64,000 nt of DNA. Origin: Blasia pusilla (lineage: Eukaryota; Marchantiophyta; Marchantiopsida; Blasiales). The stretch is taken from positions 26,908,001-26,972,000 of the forward strand of contig CM114273.1 in NCBI GenBank assembly GCA_050084515.1, written 5' to 3'. This document shows, in pieces, positions 34,553-45,052 of the stretch. Both the position numbers and the translations under genes were made by a program. Below the pieces are notes generated by a model. It was given only the letters and a program-made list of their open reading frames with translations. It searched no databases and was not told where the DNA came from. Position 1 is the stretch's first letter. Each line of letters begins with the position of its first letter.

Positions 34553-34990
34553 AAGATGGCTTAGGAAAGCCATCTTCCTCTCTTATATAAGGTTGGGAAG
34601 ACCCAAAAGGCTCTTCCCCTAAAAATAGCCCTCTCCTTGGTAACCTACTACGCATAGGTTACCAGGGGCGGGTGACCTGGTCAACAAGTCACCCGGCTGT
34701 GAAAGACCTAAACATGAAAGTTGTAAGAAATAAGATTCCTGACACAATGGACATGTCCTCAACCTCATCCGACATCGTGGGACAAAGTTACACTCAAGAT
34801 AGTCCGCTGGCTCCTACGCCCTATCCACGATAGATATCTGCCTATCGGCTATTCAGATGTGACACCTTCCCATCTTTCTACCCTCATCAATAGTACATAC
34901 TGACTACCGACAGTTGTAATGGGTTGAACAGTTCTATTGGAGTTGAGTTAAGATGGCCCCATGGCTATCTTAACTCAACTCCAAAGTATG
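34553..34990. repeat. Hairpin-rich segment between the two CACTA genes
   Basis: Several perfect inverted repeats are close together: aagatggct...agccatctt (about 34553-34580), ggtaacct...aggttacc (about 34639-34663), gggtgacc...gtcaccc (about 34671-34695), and an 18-bp perfect pair at 34937-34954 and 34967-34984 (ttggagttgagttaagat and its inverse, 12-nt loop). The 34570-34635 part also resembles 52870-52925 and 57585-57665, pointing to a nested LTR-like repeat. Confidence 0.75.
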
Positions 34991-35591
34991 ACTTGATACC
35001 CTATGATTCTTTGCCTGCTTGTGGCACACTACTCGCCATTCGGGCAATTCCTCCACGTCTAGGAAGAAAGCCTGTTCAACCTGGCTAGGGAATAAAAAAT
35101 TTTAAGACCATTCAAGGTGCATTTGCCTGAAGTTTGCTAGTAAGAATCCATCACTATCACGCTTCATTGTAGCCCTAGCCCCACGCCAATCTGATCGCAC
35201 CCAAGTCCCTTGCTCGAATATAGATATCAACCCTGAATCATATGTGACAAAAGTGATCGTCACTTTGATCTACCACACAGAAGTGGTTTCTATAGGCCTG
35301 CATTCTCTTGTAAGCTAAGATGGACATTCAATGTGGAGCAGAGAGAAGATAGACATCCCGGTCTTTATTTGGGTATAGTGCAAAATGATGGATTGCCAAT
35401 CGAATCCATTTTGTGAATGATGGAAAGCCCCCTTGCACCATCCCCAATATGTGCATTTTTCTCCATATCATATTTCATGTAGAGGTCATGCCATTATTAG
35501 CCGACCAATATCTTGTGAGCAACGACATAAAAAGATTTAGGAAGCCGAATAAATGCAACATCACGTAGGCTTTAGTCATTCAACCCTTTAC

Positions 35592-36580
35592 TTACCTCCA
35601 CCATGGTTGCATTACACTAGTGTTTTGCAACACATCTTCATGAGCCATTAGCCAAATATGCTTTAGAAATTGCAATAGGGAACCTCTGCCTTGAAGAACT
35701 TCACCTACCACTCCTTCATCTTCCTCGGCTTGCCATATCCTGGCCTTTACATGTTCAAACCCCACCATATACTCTGTCAAATATCCCAAGGTCTCGTGCG
35801 AAATGTAACCCATTGCCATGCTGGCCTCAGGCCTGTATCTTGTCAGGACGTGGTCTTTCAAGACTTTCATAAAACGCTCTAGTGGGAACATCCACCTTGT
35901 ATAAACAGGCTCGTATTGTGCAAGCTCTTCCACAACATGGATAATGAGATGAGTCATCACATCAAAGAAGGCGGGAGGAAAATGGATCTCCAAATCGCAC
36001 AACAATTATGCCACATCATCTTTGAGCTTGGGAAAGCTTACTGGATCAAAGACCTTCACACGTATACAACCAAACACCTTGCACAATCACATGATTGCAT
36101 TACAAACCGGCTTCTACATCAATCCCCTTCAGCATACATGCAGAATCTGTTGCATAAGCACATGATAATCGTTTGTCTTCATACTACCGAGTTTCTTGTT
36201 TATTACATGCTTTTTGAAGGCACCTCCATATCCGGTCAAAACTCTCAAAGATTGAAGCCTCAAAAGAAACGTTTTCCACTCTATGTGTGTGCAAACATAA
36301 GGTGCCTGGTATTTCAATACCACATTGGGTCTATTCTTATTATCCTTCAACCACAATTGAGACCATATTCTCCTCTCTTGGAGATCCAAACGCACTGCGG
36401 CTATATCCTTCTCCCTAGAAACGAACCTCAATAGGCTCTCGCGTACATTTTTCTCAATATGCATTACCTTTAGATTATGTTTGCTAGGGTCAAACTCCTG
36501 TTACACCACATATGACAACCATGAGTATACATGGATGATAACGAGTAGCCTCAATTCTTGAAAGCATCTGGTGTGGCAAA
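35592..36580 (-). pseudogene. TNP2-like CACTA transposase, 3' part with DUF4218
   Basis: Minus strand from about 36520: SKHNLKVMHIEKNVRESLL (36505-36447), the highly conserved HNLDVMHIEKNV block of TNP2 proteins. It continues with RLDLQERRIWSQLWL and KTNDYHVLMQQILHV to 36129. A stop and shift follow, and then DUF4218 (36005-35592): LCDLEIHFPPAFFDVMTHLI, VYTRWMFPLERFMKVLKDHV and ASMAMGYISHETLGYLTEYM. The N-terminal transposase_21 domain is absent upstream, where unrelated sequence and Helitron pieces occur. It cannot be functional. Confidence 0.92.
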
Positions 36581-36662
36581 TAATAGACGTTGCGTAAGAG
36601 CGGATGGGTGACATAGATTACCCGCTTGTAGTCCAACTCCACACCAAGTATGCTCTGTCATT

Positions 36663-36845
36663 TCAGACCATATCTTTGTCCCAGATCTTGTTGAGCATTT
36701 GGAGCTTATGTATCTTGGCGTTCGGGTCCATTATATAAACCCCCATGTGTGCCTCTTTCCATGTCGTACATGGTCTTATGGTGTCCCCAATCCAAAATCC
36801 GCTCTTTACTGACTCGTGGAGATGGATCACAAAGCTCTCAGGCAT
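36663..36845 (-). pseudogene. Short unrecognised coding-like fragment
   Basis: 60 codons, minus strand, beginning MPESFVIHLHESVKSGFWIG and containing AHMGVYIMDPNAKIHKLQ. Composition looks like real protein. A further conceptual run, about 36640-36520, continues in other frames. It lies between the TNP2 remnant and the Helitron pieces, where a captured host-gene fragment or a lineage-specific transposase segment is possible. I do not recognise the family. Confidence 0.3.
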
Positions 36846-37029
36846 TGTTGAATTGAACTATCTGTGACGCCCTATGTTTTTAAGGATGATCTAGTAGGAG
36901 GAAACGTCGATGTCCAGTGTATTTCATGCTCCTCAAAGGTCAGGATTGCTCACCAGTGAAATTGGGGCCACATGCATTACGAGCAAAATACCCCTTTGTT
37001 GCCTTACCTGAAATCATGTTGTGGGTTGG

Positions 37030-37250
37030 ATAATTTCCCGAAGTGAATTCGTATTCATATTTGGAGGAGCAAGAGCTATTATATGATAGTGTGGAATTAT
37101 TTGAGCGTGTACAATCTGGAGAATCATGTCTAAATGAAGGAAAATGTGTTGTTTGGGATGCTATAAATGACGAGCTTGATAAAATACGCGTGAATGCTCC
37201 ACCATCTCCAAAAGTTTTCTTCATCGATGGTGCAGGAGGCTTTGGAAATT
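37030..37250 (+). pseudogene. Helitron helicase N-terminal segment on the opposite strand
   Basis: Plus strand reads LNEGKCVVWDAINDELDKI and then PKVFFIDGAGGFGNY (to about 37250). This fits the start of the Helitron PIF1-like helicase: LNxEQ..a.d.I followed by the Walker A FFVDGPGGTGKT. The Walker A lysine and threonine are lost (GAGGFGNY). It faces, tail to tail, the minus-strand Rep part that ends at about 37258. The rest of the helicase is not seen. Confidence 0.72.
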
Positions 37251-37257
37251 ACCTTGA

Positions 37258-40200
37258 GGCATGTTAGCAAAGTCGAACACTCTCTTTCCTTGATCTTGTA
37301 AGTAATAGTGGACTTCCAACAATGCAGTATTAATCATAGCATCATCAACGAGAAGATTAGGAATTCCTAATAATTTTCTACAATGGCAAAGTTTGGAAAA
37401 TGTCCAAATCATGGTTAGTTTCTTCATTGCTCAATAGAAAATACTATGAGGAAGGAAACGAATGATGTAAGGAGTGATAGTGATGATTTCTTACCTCATG
37501 TCCTTCATGTAAGAGATCTTCTACCAATAGACCCAAGAATTCATTCCAAAGTGTACCAGGTTGAGCCGGTGTGTTGTAAGCTAGAATAATTGCAAATAGA
37601 CGACCAAGTGTAGAACCCGTACGGATCATAGAAGCTTCTTCAAAGCAAGAGAACACTTCCCTATCATCTTCAAGGAGTACCAATTGGATTGCAGCCTCCT
37701 TGAATGTTGGACAGAATACTCCATCGATAGTTTTCAAACATTCGTGTATAGCTCCTCGAACATTATGGAGGAGTAATCTCAACAAATGAATATAAGAGGA
37801 AAATCCAATGTACACAAAAAAAGCATAGGATAAACTTTTGAGTATTCACCTAGATGAGTAAGGTATAATTGGCCAATGGGATGGCCATAACCATTTCTTT
37901 TTTGTACCCTTCGAATCCATCCCTTTGAAGTCCAACAATAATATGAAGGAAAATTTATATACATATATTTTGGGCAGTGGAGTCGGATAGATTAGTTGCA
38001 AACCATTGTGTTAGAGTTTTCTAGTTGCAAAATATTTGCAAGAGCGTCAAAATCATTGAAGTACATCATTTTCTTCTGTGGAAGATGAACAACTAATCGC
38101 ACAATACTTGGAAGTTCAGTATGTAGACTAGACTTGAAGAGTCACCAACATGCCTCTAAAGAAGATATATATATGGAAGAATAATGTCGAGAATATTAGA
38201 AGACCCTAAATGAGATTCTAAAAAATATTTAGAAACACATAGATCAACAAAAAGATCATGAATTAGTAGAATCGTACCTTGTATCAAGATATGACGATGT
38301 GTCATCAATTACTTCCATTGCGTTGGATGTATCCATATCTTTCGACAACTTAAATTTCACCTCGTCGGAGCCATTAGATACATATTTATATAAGTACTTC
38401 ACGGCAAAAATACTACTCGTGATCTTCAAATTAATGTGACATTCAAAGAGAGTGCACAACATAGGATAGTAGGGCACGACCCAACGATTATCCAATGAAT
38501 GTTCATGCTTAGTTACTGCCCTTCCATTCTCCAATCTAAAAAACACAATAACAAATCATGAATACATGGATGTTATATGGCTTACAATATAAATCTAATA
38601 AAGAAAAGCCAAGATCAGAAGATCCTTACCTACGATAAATCGAATAACCATCTTCCATCTATGTCGTATTGGCTGCAAAATCTTTAGGATAGCCTTTGGT
38701 ACACTTTTTTTTTGTTTCCTTATCCATACATGGTGCATTCGGATTTAATGGTCCACATGGACCGTAAACCATACAATTAGCGACAATAGAATACAACCTT
38801 GGATGGGTAGACTGATCCACGATTTTTGCTGAAATGATATGATCATAATCAGAAGGGGTACGTGGTTTATCCTCATAATCTAAAATAATAAGAATGTAAA
38901 CAAGTGGAAAACCTCTTTTTTGCAATTCCATCACATATATGTTAACGAAAACTCGACCTAATATTTTGGATGATAAGTCATAATACCTCCTTCTTTTTCT
39001 TCTCAAACACTTGCACAACCAAATCAGGTTGGTCCGTAGTTGATTGACCGGGTAATAAGGTAGATGTAATCTCCTCCCACTTTGAATTGCATGTCATGGT
39101 CAAAAATTAGTGAGGCTTTCACAATTGTCTCACGATTACCATTGCATCCTGATACAATTGATGCATATGACGTGGCCCTCCAATAAAATAAGAGGGTAAT
39201 ACTATGCGTCTTCCAAACCTTCTACTATCAACATCATGTCAATGCATGGCATCCTTTAAACCTTGATATAATTCAGCCCTCAACTCCTCCTGATTTAATC
39301 GGACCCATGATAATCTTTGCATCTCTACAATGGCATAAAGGTCAACCATATATTCTTGAGTAAGTCGACCAAATCGCAATAACCGATTGTCATCTTCATC
39401 AGCCTCCAATCCGCATTTGAGGTAGAAAACATGCAATTTGTAAGGCCGTAACACTCTTTGACCTTCTTTCCTCAACATTCTCAGCATCAAATCTTTCCTC
39501 CTGCATACAATCATCTGAAGCATCAATATGTCCCTCTTCCCCATGAGTAACATGACGTAGATGTTTGGGTCTCCAAATCCCTTCGAGTCTCCTGCAGGGT
39601 ATTCCAACATGCCACCTTGCTTCACCATAGATAGATAATAGAACAAAGTGTAATGGAATATATGCTTCGTTGAGGTCACATATACTCTTCACTCCTCCTC
39701 CATGTATTCGTACAATGATATCACGATGTTCAACGTGTTCACTTCTGTCACCAATTAAAATGTTTGCAACCTCATAAGTAGTTGGTAAGTTATAACGCTT
39801 TGCATCAAGACCTCTCTTACTTGCCTTGAGAATGATTTGCATATTAAGATCGCTTGCTTTATATGCCATATGACGAAAGATCTTCACATATGGATTGCAC
39901 TCATGCAACATGTCTTGTAGCCCTTTCAAGATGTCCATGTTAAGATCAGAAGATCTAGACATAACTCTTACACGATTCTCCAATTCATTTGCAGTATCAT
40001 GAATATAGAGTTCAGAAAATTGGGGATGCCCTCCTATATCAAGATGTAAGGGTCCAATAGAATGATAGATCCCTCCTTGGATCCTAAAGTGTCTAATGCC
40101 GCCAACTTGTTCATTTACGTGCACACCAGTAGATGCAAGTTGAAGCATGGAATTGTAAGCTCGAGCATGTTTAAGGAAATGAAGACTTCTAGAACCAACA

Positions 40201-40420
40201 CCCAAAATCAAAGATTTCAGAAATAGAGGAGACGATTTCAAGAGGGGCAAATGTATTCTTCCATGGCCACAACACATGCCATATGGCGAGTCAGCAAAAT
40301 TTGTACCTTTCACCATTTCACATTGCCAATGTAAGGCACAACATGATGGGCATATTTATGTCATAGAACCTAATGTATGACGACCGCTGGTAGGATTCAA
40401 ACTCCTATGTAATGGCAACT
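37258..40420 (-). pseudogene. Helitron transposase (Rep/helicase protein), N-terminal and middle part, dead
   Basis: Minus-strand order matches plant Helitrons. A zinc-binding start is at about 40400-40250 (CPSCCALHWQCE ... MCCGHGRIHLPLL). The helitron-like N domain spans 40316-39399 (ARAYNSMLQLASTGVHVNEQ, GIYHSIGPLHLDIGGHPQFS, LHECNPYVKIFRHM). The Rep domain is at 39018-38659, where the HUH motif, normally GLPHVHILxxL, reads GFPLVYILIIL, so both catalytic His are lost; IISAKIVDQSTHPRLYSIVA and MVYGPCGPLNPNAPCMDKET are retained. After a clear intron, DNRWVVPYYPMLC and the Tyr motif AVKYLYKYVSNGSD (38546-38256) follow. The middle region is at 37815-37444 (LRLLLHNVRGAIHECLKTID, TFKEAAIQLVLLEDDREVFS), then NTALLEVHYYLQDQGKRVFD (37427-37258). 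Many stops and frameshifts. Confidence 0.9.
38536..38629 (-). other. Intron within the Helitron transposase gene (94 nt)
   Basis: On the minus strand the donor is ATCGTAG|GTAAGGATC (intron starts at 38629) and the acceptor TGTGTTTTTTAG|ATTGGAG (ends at 38536). Joining the exons restores DGYSIYRR|LENGRAV, the conserved DGYPxYRRR-NGR segment of Helitron proteins, in one frame. This confirms minus-strand transcription in the element's past. Confidence 0.78.
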
Positions 40421-40873
40421 TCATACTGTCACTTTGTTGGAAATTTGGTCTCCTTGCAAGATTAAGTAAGGAATTTACCCTTATTATCCTATCAACATTA
40501 GACACCTGATGAATATAGTACTTTCTATAGGTAACACAAATCCATTAGAGGTGGAAGACACATGACCTACTCTTGACATTACTTCACCCCCAAGATGGGG
40601 AAGAGTGAAAGTATTCTGAAGCACTTCGTGTACACCTTGCAATAGTTCATCCAGAATAGGGAGAGCGGTTGGTAACTCATCTCTTGGTGTTACATAAGTA
40701 GTTGGCTCGATCGTAGAAGGATTCTCAATAACTTCATGGAATGCAGAGGTAGATAATTGCAGTGTTGGTCTTGGCGGTACATAAACATCTTATGGGGATC
40801 AAAGATGAACTTCTTGATTTTCTCCCAACATCACTCCATTTGCATTGGAAGGCCTGAAGAAACAATCAACACA

Positions 40874-41158
40874 TTATAAACAATAGACATAAATTATGTA
40901 TGTCCGATTTTGAATGAGGATACAAAAAAAGTAGGATAGATACCTGATGATTTGAGTCAAAATCTCCATAACTGGAATAGTTGGAATAGCGTCGACTACC
41001 AAAGGAGGCTCGGCTTGAGCATGGAGCGCTTTCCTTCTTTTCCTATACTCACGATTGTAGGTCCTCTTCTTTCCTTTGAGAACTTCCATTTTATCCACAC
41101 GAATGACATGTGTTTTTTTTTGGCTCACCACGTGCAACCTTCCGAAAACCATGTACAT
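40874..41158 (-). pseudogene. Possible N-terminal leader exon of the Helitron protein
   Basis: Basic segment KGKKRTYNREYRKRRKALHA in a 94-codon minus-strand frame just upstream of the Helitron N-terminal zinc region. Helitron proteins often have a basic N-terminal extension, but I see no diagnostic motif. A near-repeat, ggaatgggaagtctg, at 41168 and 41427 lies beside it. Confidence 0.35.
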
Positions 41159-41170
41159 CGATAGGATTCA

Positions 41171-41800
41171 ATGGAATGGGAAGTCTGGAATAACACAACA
41201 ATTGAAGAAACAAAGAAAATAATATTAGAAGTTGGGACTATGCAAGACAGAAATTTGGCCTTGCTAAATGATCATGAATGGAGTCAACTTACGTTGGAGA
41301 TGTCTCGGCAAGGAGTTCATCTTCCATATTTGTTTGTTATGCTAGAATGTCCTTACAACGGGTACGCCTTTTTTGTTGTGCGTTCGTACGCATCAATTTT
41401 TGGAAGTCTTGCAAATCCTTAGGATTTGATGGAATGGGAAGTCTGTCCAACAATTGGATTAGAACACATGATCAACGTACATATCTGAAAAAAGTATCAA
41501 AGAAGTCGTCATTCTGCAAATGAAAATGCAAAGTGAGGTGCTTGCATTGGAGTAAGGTTCTTTTGTACATTCATATGCCTACTTGACATCGGTGTATTTG
41601 TGATATCACCAAGCGGCTGTCTCCCCATCTACATAACACACCATAAAACTATTAAATAAACTTGAAAATTACCACGGGAATTATTAAGAAAAAAATAAAA
41701 ATAATACCTATAGGATGAGAGAAGAGAAAAGAAAATGAAAGAAAAATGGTGGAGGGGGATTTTCATTTTCTTTCATTTAAAAAAAATCCCCTTTTAAAAA
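41171..41800. other. Non-coding interval
   Basis: A/T-rich with short frames. From 41760 to 41815 it contains A- and T-runs that can pair (ttttaaaaaaaatc / attttttaaagg). No gene recognised. Confidence 0.5.
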
Positions 41801-41823
41801 AAATCATTTTTTAAAGGAGGTTT

Positions 41824-41867
41824 GGTTAGGGTTAGGGTCGGTAACTTATCTGACCCTAACCCTAACC
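41824..41867. repeat. Telomere-like 16-bp perfect inverted repeat
   Basis: ggttagggttagggtc (41824-41839), 12-nt loop, gaccctaaccctaacc (41852-41867). Each arm holds two TTAGGG-like units, in opposite orientations. The Arabidopsis-type plant telomere is TTTAGGG, so this is either coincidental, an interstitial trace or a hairpin. Confidence 0.95.
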
Positions 41868-42595
41868 TATCTCAAACCTACCATGTTCCCAGACCTGAAA
41901 AAAAAAGGCATCGAGCCCCCCCGCCGCCTCCCCAAATCCCACAACACGGATTCGTTGGTTCTCCCTAACGTTAGATCTTCCATCGGACGGCAGAAGAGCG
42001 CTTAGGCACTTTCGCCGCTGACCTAACTCCCTCACCCTAACAGAACTTCCCTAACCCCCTCTTCCCTCTACCCGGACCTCCCACACTTTCTCCTCTCTCT
42101 TAGCGCTCCTATGATCCGCCCTTCTCCACGCGCTCCTGCGCCCCTCCTTACTCGGCTCCTGCCCACGCACTCCCTGATTTTGTTCGGAGCACGTGAGGGC
42201 TCTGCTCCTGCCTCTGCCCTGCGCCGTGCGCTAATTAGCTCGCTTTGCTCCTGCTCACGTGCTCCTCGATCATGTTCCTCCCTCACGCCTTCCTCGATTC
42301 TGTTCTGCCCTCATGCGCTGACTCTTTTTTGCGGAGAGCAGCTCGTGCACCCCCTCGTAGTTGTTGAAGCTCGTTTGACTTTGAGGAGCCAAGAACGTGT
42401 AGAGCAACCATTGATTTTGCGGAACTATAGGGGGATTGGATGGGGTGGGATGGTTGGAGTGAAATCCTGCACTCTCCCAAATCCCTTTTTTTTATTCCTA
42501 CATATTGTAGTCGATCTTGGTCTACTAGAGGGTTTGGTCTAGTGGCGGGGCTCTATTGTGCAAGAAATTTCTCTTTGTGGCATTTGTAGGGGCTG
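41868..42595. other. GC-rich, compositionally biased interval
   Basis: Proline/serine-type reading frames on both strands (42111-42542 +, 42286-42068 -) arise from C/T-rich, loosely repeated segments, for example ctccctgattttgttcggag, ctcctcgatcatgttcctcc and tcctcgattctgttctgccc at intervals of about 40-100 bases. I do not regard these as coding. A TAGTG near 42540 was examined as a CACTA end and not accepted. Confidence 0.5.
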
Positions 42596-43085
42596 AATTT
42601 GAAGCAATTGTTATTTGATGTGGGCGGGGCTCCGACGTAAGCCAATTTCTCTCCTCGTTGCTTGTTGAATCGTTTAGAGTTCACAGAGCACAACTAATTC
42701 CTGCACAGTGAAGGGCTCATTGTATCTAATTTGAAGCAATTGTCACTTGATTTGGGCGAGGCTGGACCTAAGCCAGTTTCTCTCCTACTTGCTTGTTGAA
42801 TCGCTTTGAGTTCACAGGGCACAAACTAATTCCAACACAGTAAAGGGCTCACTATATCTAATTTGAAGCAATTGTTATTTGATTTGGGTGGGGCTGGACG
42901 TAAGCCGGGTTTTCTTATGCTTGCTTGCTGAGCCGCTCAGAGTTCAGAGGGCCAAAACTTACTCCTTCATAGTCAAGGGCTCACTGTATCTAATTTGAAG
43001 CAATTTTCATTTGAGTAGGGCGGGGCTGGATATAAGCAAGTTTCTCACCTGCTTGCTTGCTGAACCACTCAAAGTTTAGAGTTAT
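42596..43085. repeat. Tandem array, exact 132-bp period, 3.7 units
   Basis: The anchor aatttgaagcaatt (gc-rich continuation tgatttgggcggggctgga) starts at 42596, 42728, 42860 and 42992, each exactly 132 bases apart despite many substitutions. Each unit has gggcggggct, a cgtaagcc-like site, a tttctc/ttgcttgttgaatc block, gagttcacagagcaca and aagggctcactgtatctaat. The last unit is cut near 43085. Since 132 is 44 codons, the period preserves frame, but every frame contains stops in some unit. Confidence 0.92.
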
Positions 43086-43388
43086 TAGGGTCGCGGTGGC
43101 TTCTTCTCGGCAATCGTGGATGCACTCGGTGTTGCTCGAGAGTACAGTGCATACTTCTGGATACTTGCTTGGGACTGTTCCCATCCTAGAATGCTTGAGC
43201 TGAGGACTTTAGGATAGAGAAAGGAAATGTGCAAAGTAAACATCCATAGACATCAACCTTTTTTCAATGTAGATACATCTTTTATTCCCGGGATGAGCTT
43301 TCATTCTCTCAACTTTACGTGTCTGTCCGCTAGCTATTCTATTCCGAACTTGCTCTTACAACGTAATCTGAATGTTCACCACCACACC

Positions 43389-43959
43389 CTAACTCTTTTT
43401 CCCTTTGTGAGGGGTCTGCACTGTCACTTTTGGGACAGAATTTATTGGCAAGTCAAGGATATGTTTGGAACTCCCTCGTGAAGGCGAGCAACGTTCTTCC
43501 ACATTGGGTTGCGGTGTATTGATACGTTTCTTTGAAGAGTTTGCTTCGAATGTGCGCTCTCTATCGCTACTGGACCTCCTAAGGCGATACTCGGGGCTAC
43601 CTTGCACAACTATACGAACATTTTTTTCCAAGCCCTCCACATACTGGCTTAGGAGAATATCCCTTATCAGATAACGCTAGCTCTCCCCTAATAGGGAGAG
43701 AATCCTCTATTGCATACTCAAACCCTCGAGCATGCTCCGAGGTGATTTTTGTCCCCCAAGGAGGGCTTACCCCAAAGTGGGACTTTTTCCATTTGCTCAG
43801 GCGGATGCAATCCTCCTGAGATATGGGAGACGATTTGGAACATTCCAATGGTTCGAGATCACCCTCCTTCACACCGTTGTGCTTCTTCAATGAAGTGACA
43901 TCGGCGACTTTCTTTCCCTTCCCGTGTGTGGACTTCCTTGTTGTCGTTCTAGATGCCAT
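43389..43959 (-). pseudogene. Unrecognised minus-strand reading frame, split by one frameshift
   Basis: ATG at 43959 (MASRTTTRKSTHGKGKKVAD) runs 120 codons to 43597. A second frame, 43640-43389, continues with SPEYRLRRSSSDRERTFEAN and IDLPINSV-like sequence (LDLPINSVPKVTVQTPHKGK). The two overlap at a seven-base A/T run near 43620-43626, where one indel would join them. The whole, about 185 residues, is basic and Ser-rich with no domain I recognise. A mobile-element gag-like or host-derived frame is possible. Confidence 0.4.
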
Positions 43960-44742
43960 GATGATATTTTTTGCACACTTGAGTTGTTCTCCACCTTTTA
44001 TGTTTGCAGAGATGGGATTTGGAGTTGTCCGAAGTTATCTACAGGTGGTTGGGAGCAACAGGAGGTAAAGGTGAACCTCGAGATTTCCACATGTGATTCG
44101 GGAGCAGCAGCTAGAGCTGAACTTCGAGAATTCAAAGGTGATTTGAAAGCAACAAGACCTGAACCCGAAGCTTGAATACAAGAGAGTGCCTTCAACTCGC
44201 AACTCCGAACAACAACAGAGAGCTGAAGCCGAACAACAATCGGGAGTTGCTCCTTATCTCTTGAAGATTTACCTGCAAAGCACAAACACATGTGTTTGTA
44301 AGCAGAGAGCATGTAGCCTTGGATAGCTCAAATACTATTACCGCAGAACAAAACTCCTATAGCGCACATAGACATGAATAAAGCTTTGCATTTGCCTCGA
44401 TGATAAAATGTTTGAATCGAGAAAGTCTGAGATTCTGGAAACTCCTAAAGTAACCTGAAATTTGTTACACCGGACACATGAAAAAAGATTTGTATGGTTG
44501 CATACAATAAATCGTAGCATTGGTGCTCTAAGTCTGTGGGTGCTCTACTCACTGTATGTGATCGGATTTTCTAAGATGAGAAGACCGTATAAATACAGTG
44601 GACCGAAAACCTTAAAAAACCCTAAAGCTTCCCTTAGAGGAGAGGGAACGGTTCGCTCTGTATCGTCACGATCCTAACTATCTCTAGGAAATAATTTAAA
44701 TCTTTGTTTAAAATACCGTTACAAAATATTGTGGCGCACCTA
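43960..44742. other. Non-coding interval
   Basis: Short opposing frames without domains. Lies between the split minus-strand frame and the 155-bp duplication. No repeat boundary identified. Confidence 0.45.
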
Positions 44743-45052
44743 ATGAAACCCTAAAATGGCCGGCACAATGGGCACCAAAAGACCCTAAGCACATGAACCC
44801 CTTATTCGGTCAAGAACCTCCCTGATTGGCTTAAAATGCCAAGTGTCATATGTTAAGCCGTTTGTGAATTGAGAAGGCACTCTCCCATAATAGTATAGAT
44901 GAAACCCTAAAATGGCCGGCAAAATGGCGCCAAAAGACCCTAAGCACATGAACCTCCTATTCGGTCATGAACCTCCATGATTGGCTTAAAATGCCAGGTG
45001 TCAGAAGCTAAGCCGTTTGCGAATTGAGAAGGCACTCTCCCATAATAGTATA
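44743..45052. repeat. Tandem duplication, unit 155 bp
   Basis: Copies 44743-44897 and 44898-45052 share atgaaaccctaaaatggccg, agaccctaagcacatgaacc, tgattggcttaaaatgccaa/g and cactctcccataatagtata in order, with few differences. High similarity suggests a fairly recent event. Confidence 0.95.

Larger units (their letters stand above)
30955..36580 (-). mobile_element. En/Spm (CACTA) transposon remnant, minus orientation, one terminus identified
   Basis: The low-coordinate end is CACTAGTACAAAACCCCCC at 30955, sitting precisely inside a copia integrase. Next to it is a subterminal array (30955-31420) dense in TGACT/AGTCA. The minus strand then carries a TNPA-like gene (34048-32070) and a TNP2-like transposase 3' part (36580-35592), in the order and orientation usual for CACTA elements. 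The upstream end of TNP2 is missing, and Helitron sequence begins at about 37 kb. No convincing second terminus was found, so the extent is a minimum. Confidence 0.82.

Noticed and set aside
42068-42542. Overlapping Pro/Arg/Ser-rich frames on both strands
   Set aside because: They arise from C/T-rich imperfect repeats; neither strand shows a domain or consistent codon use.
42528-42544. gggtttggtctagtg as the partner terminus of the CACTA element
   Set aside because: Only partial match to the 30955 terminus, no TCT duplication, no integrase sequence resumes beyond it, and no TGACT array beside it.
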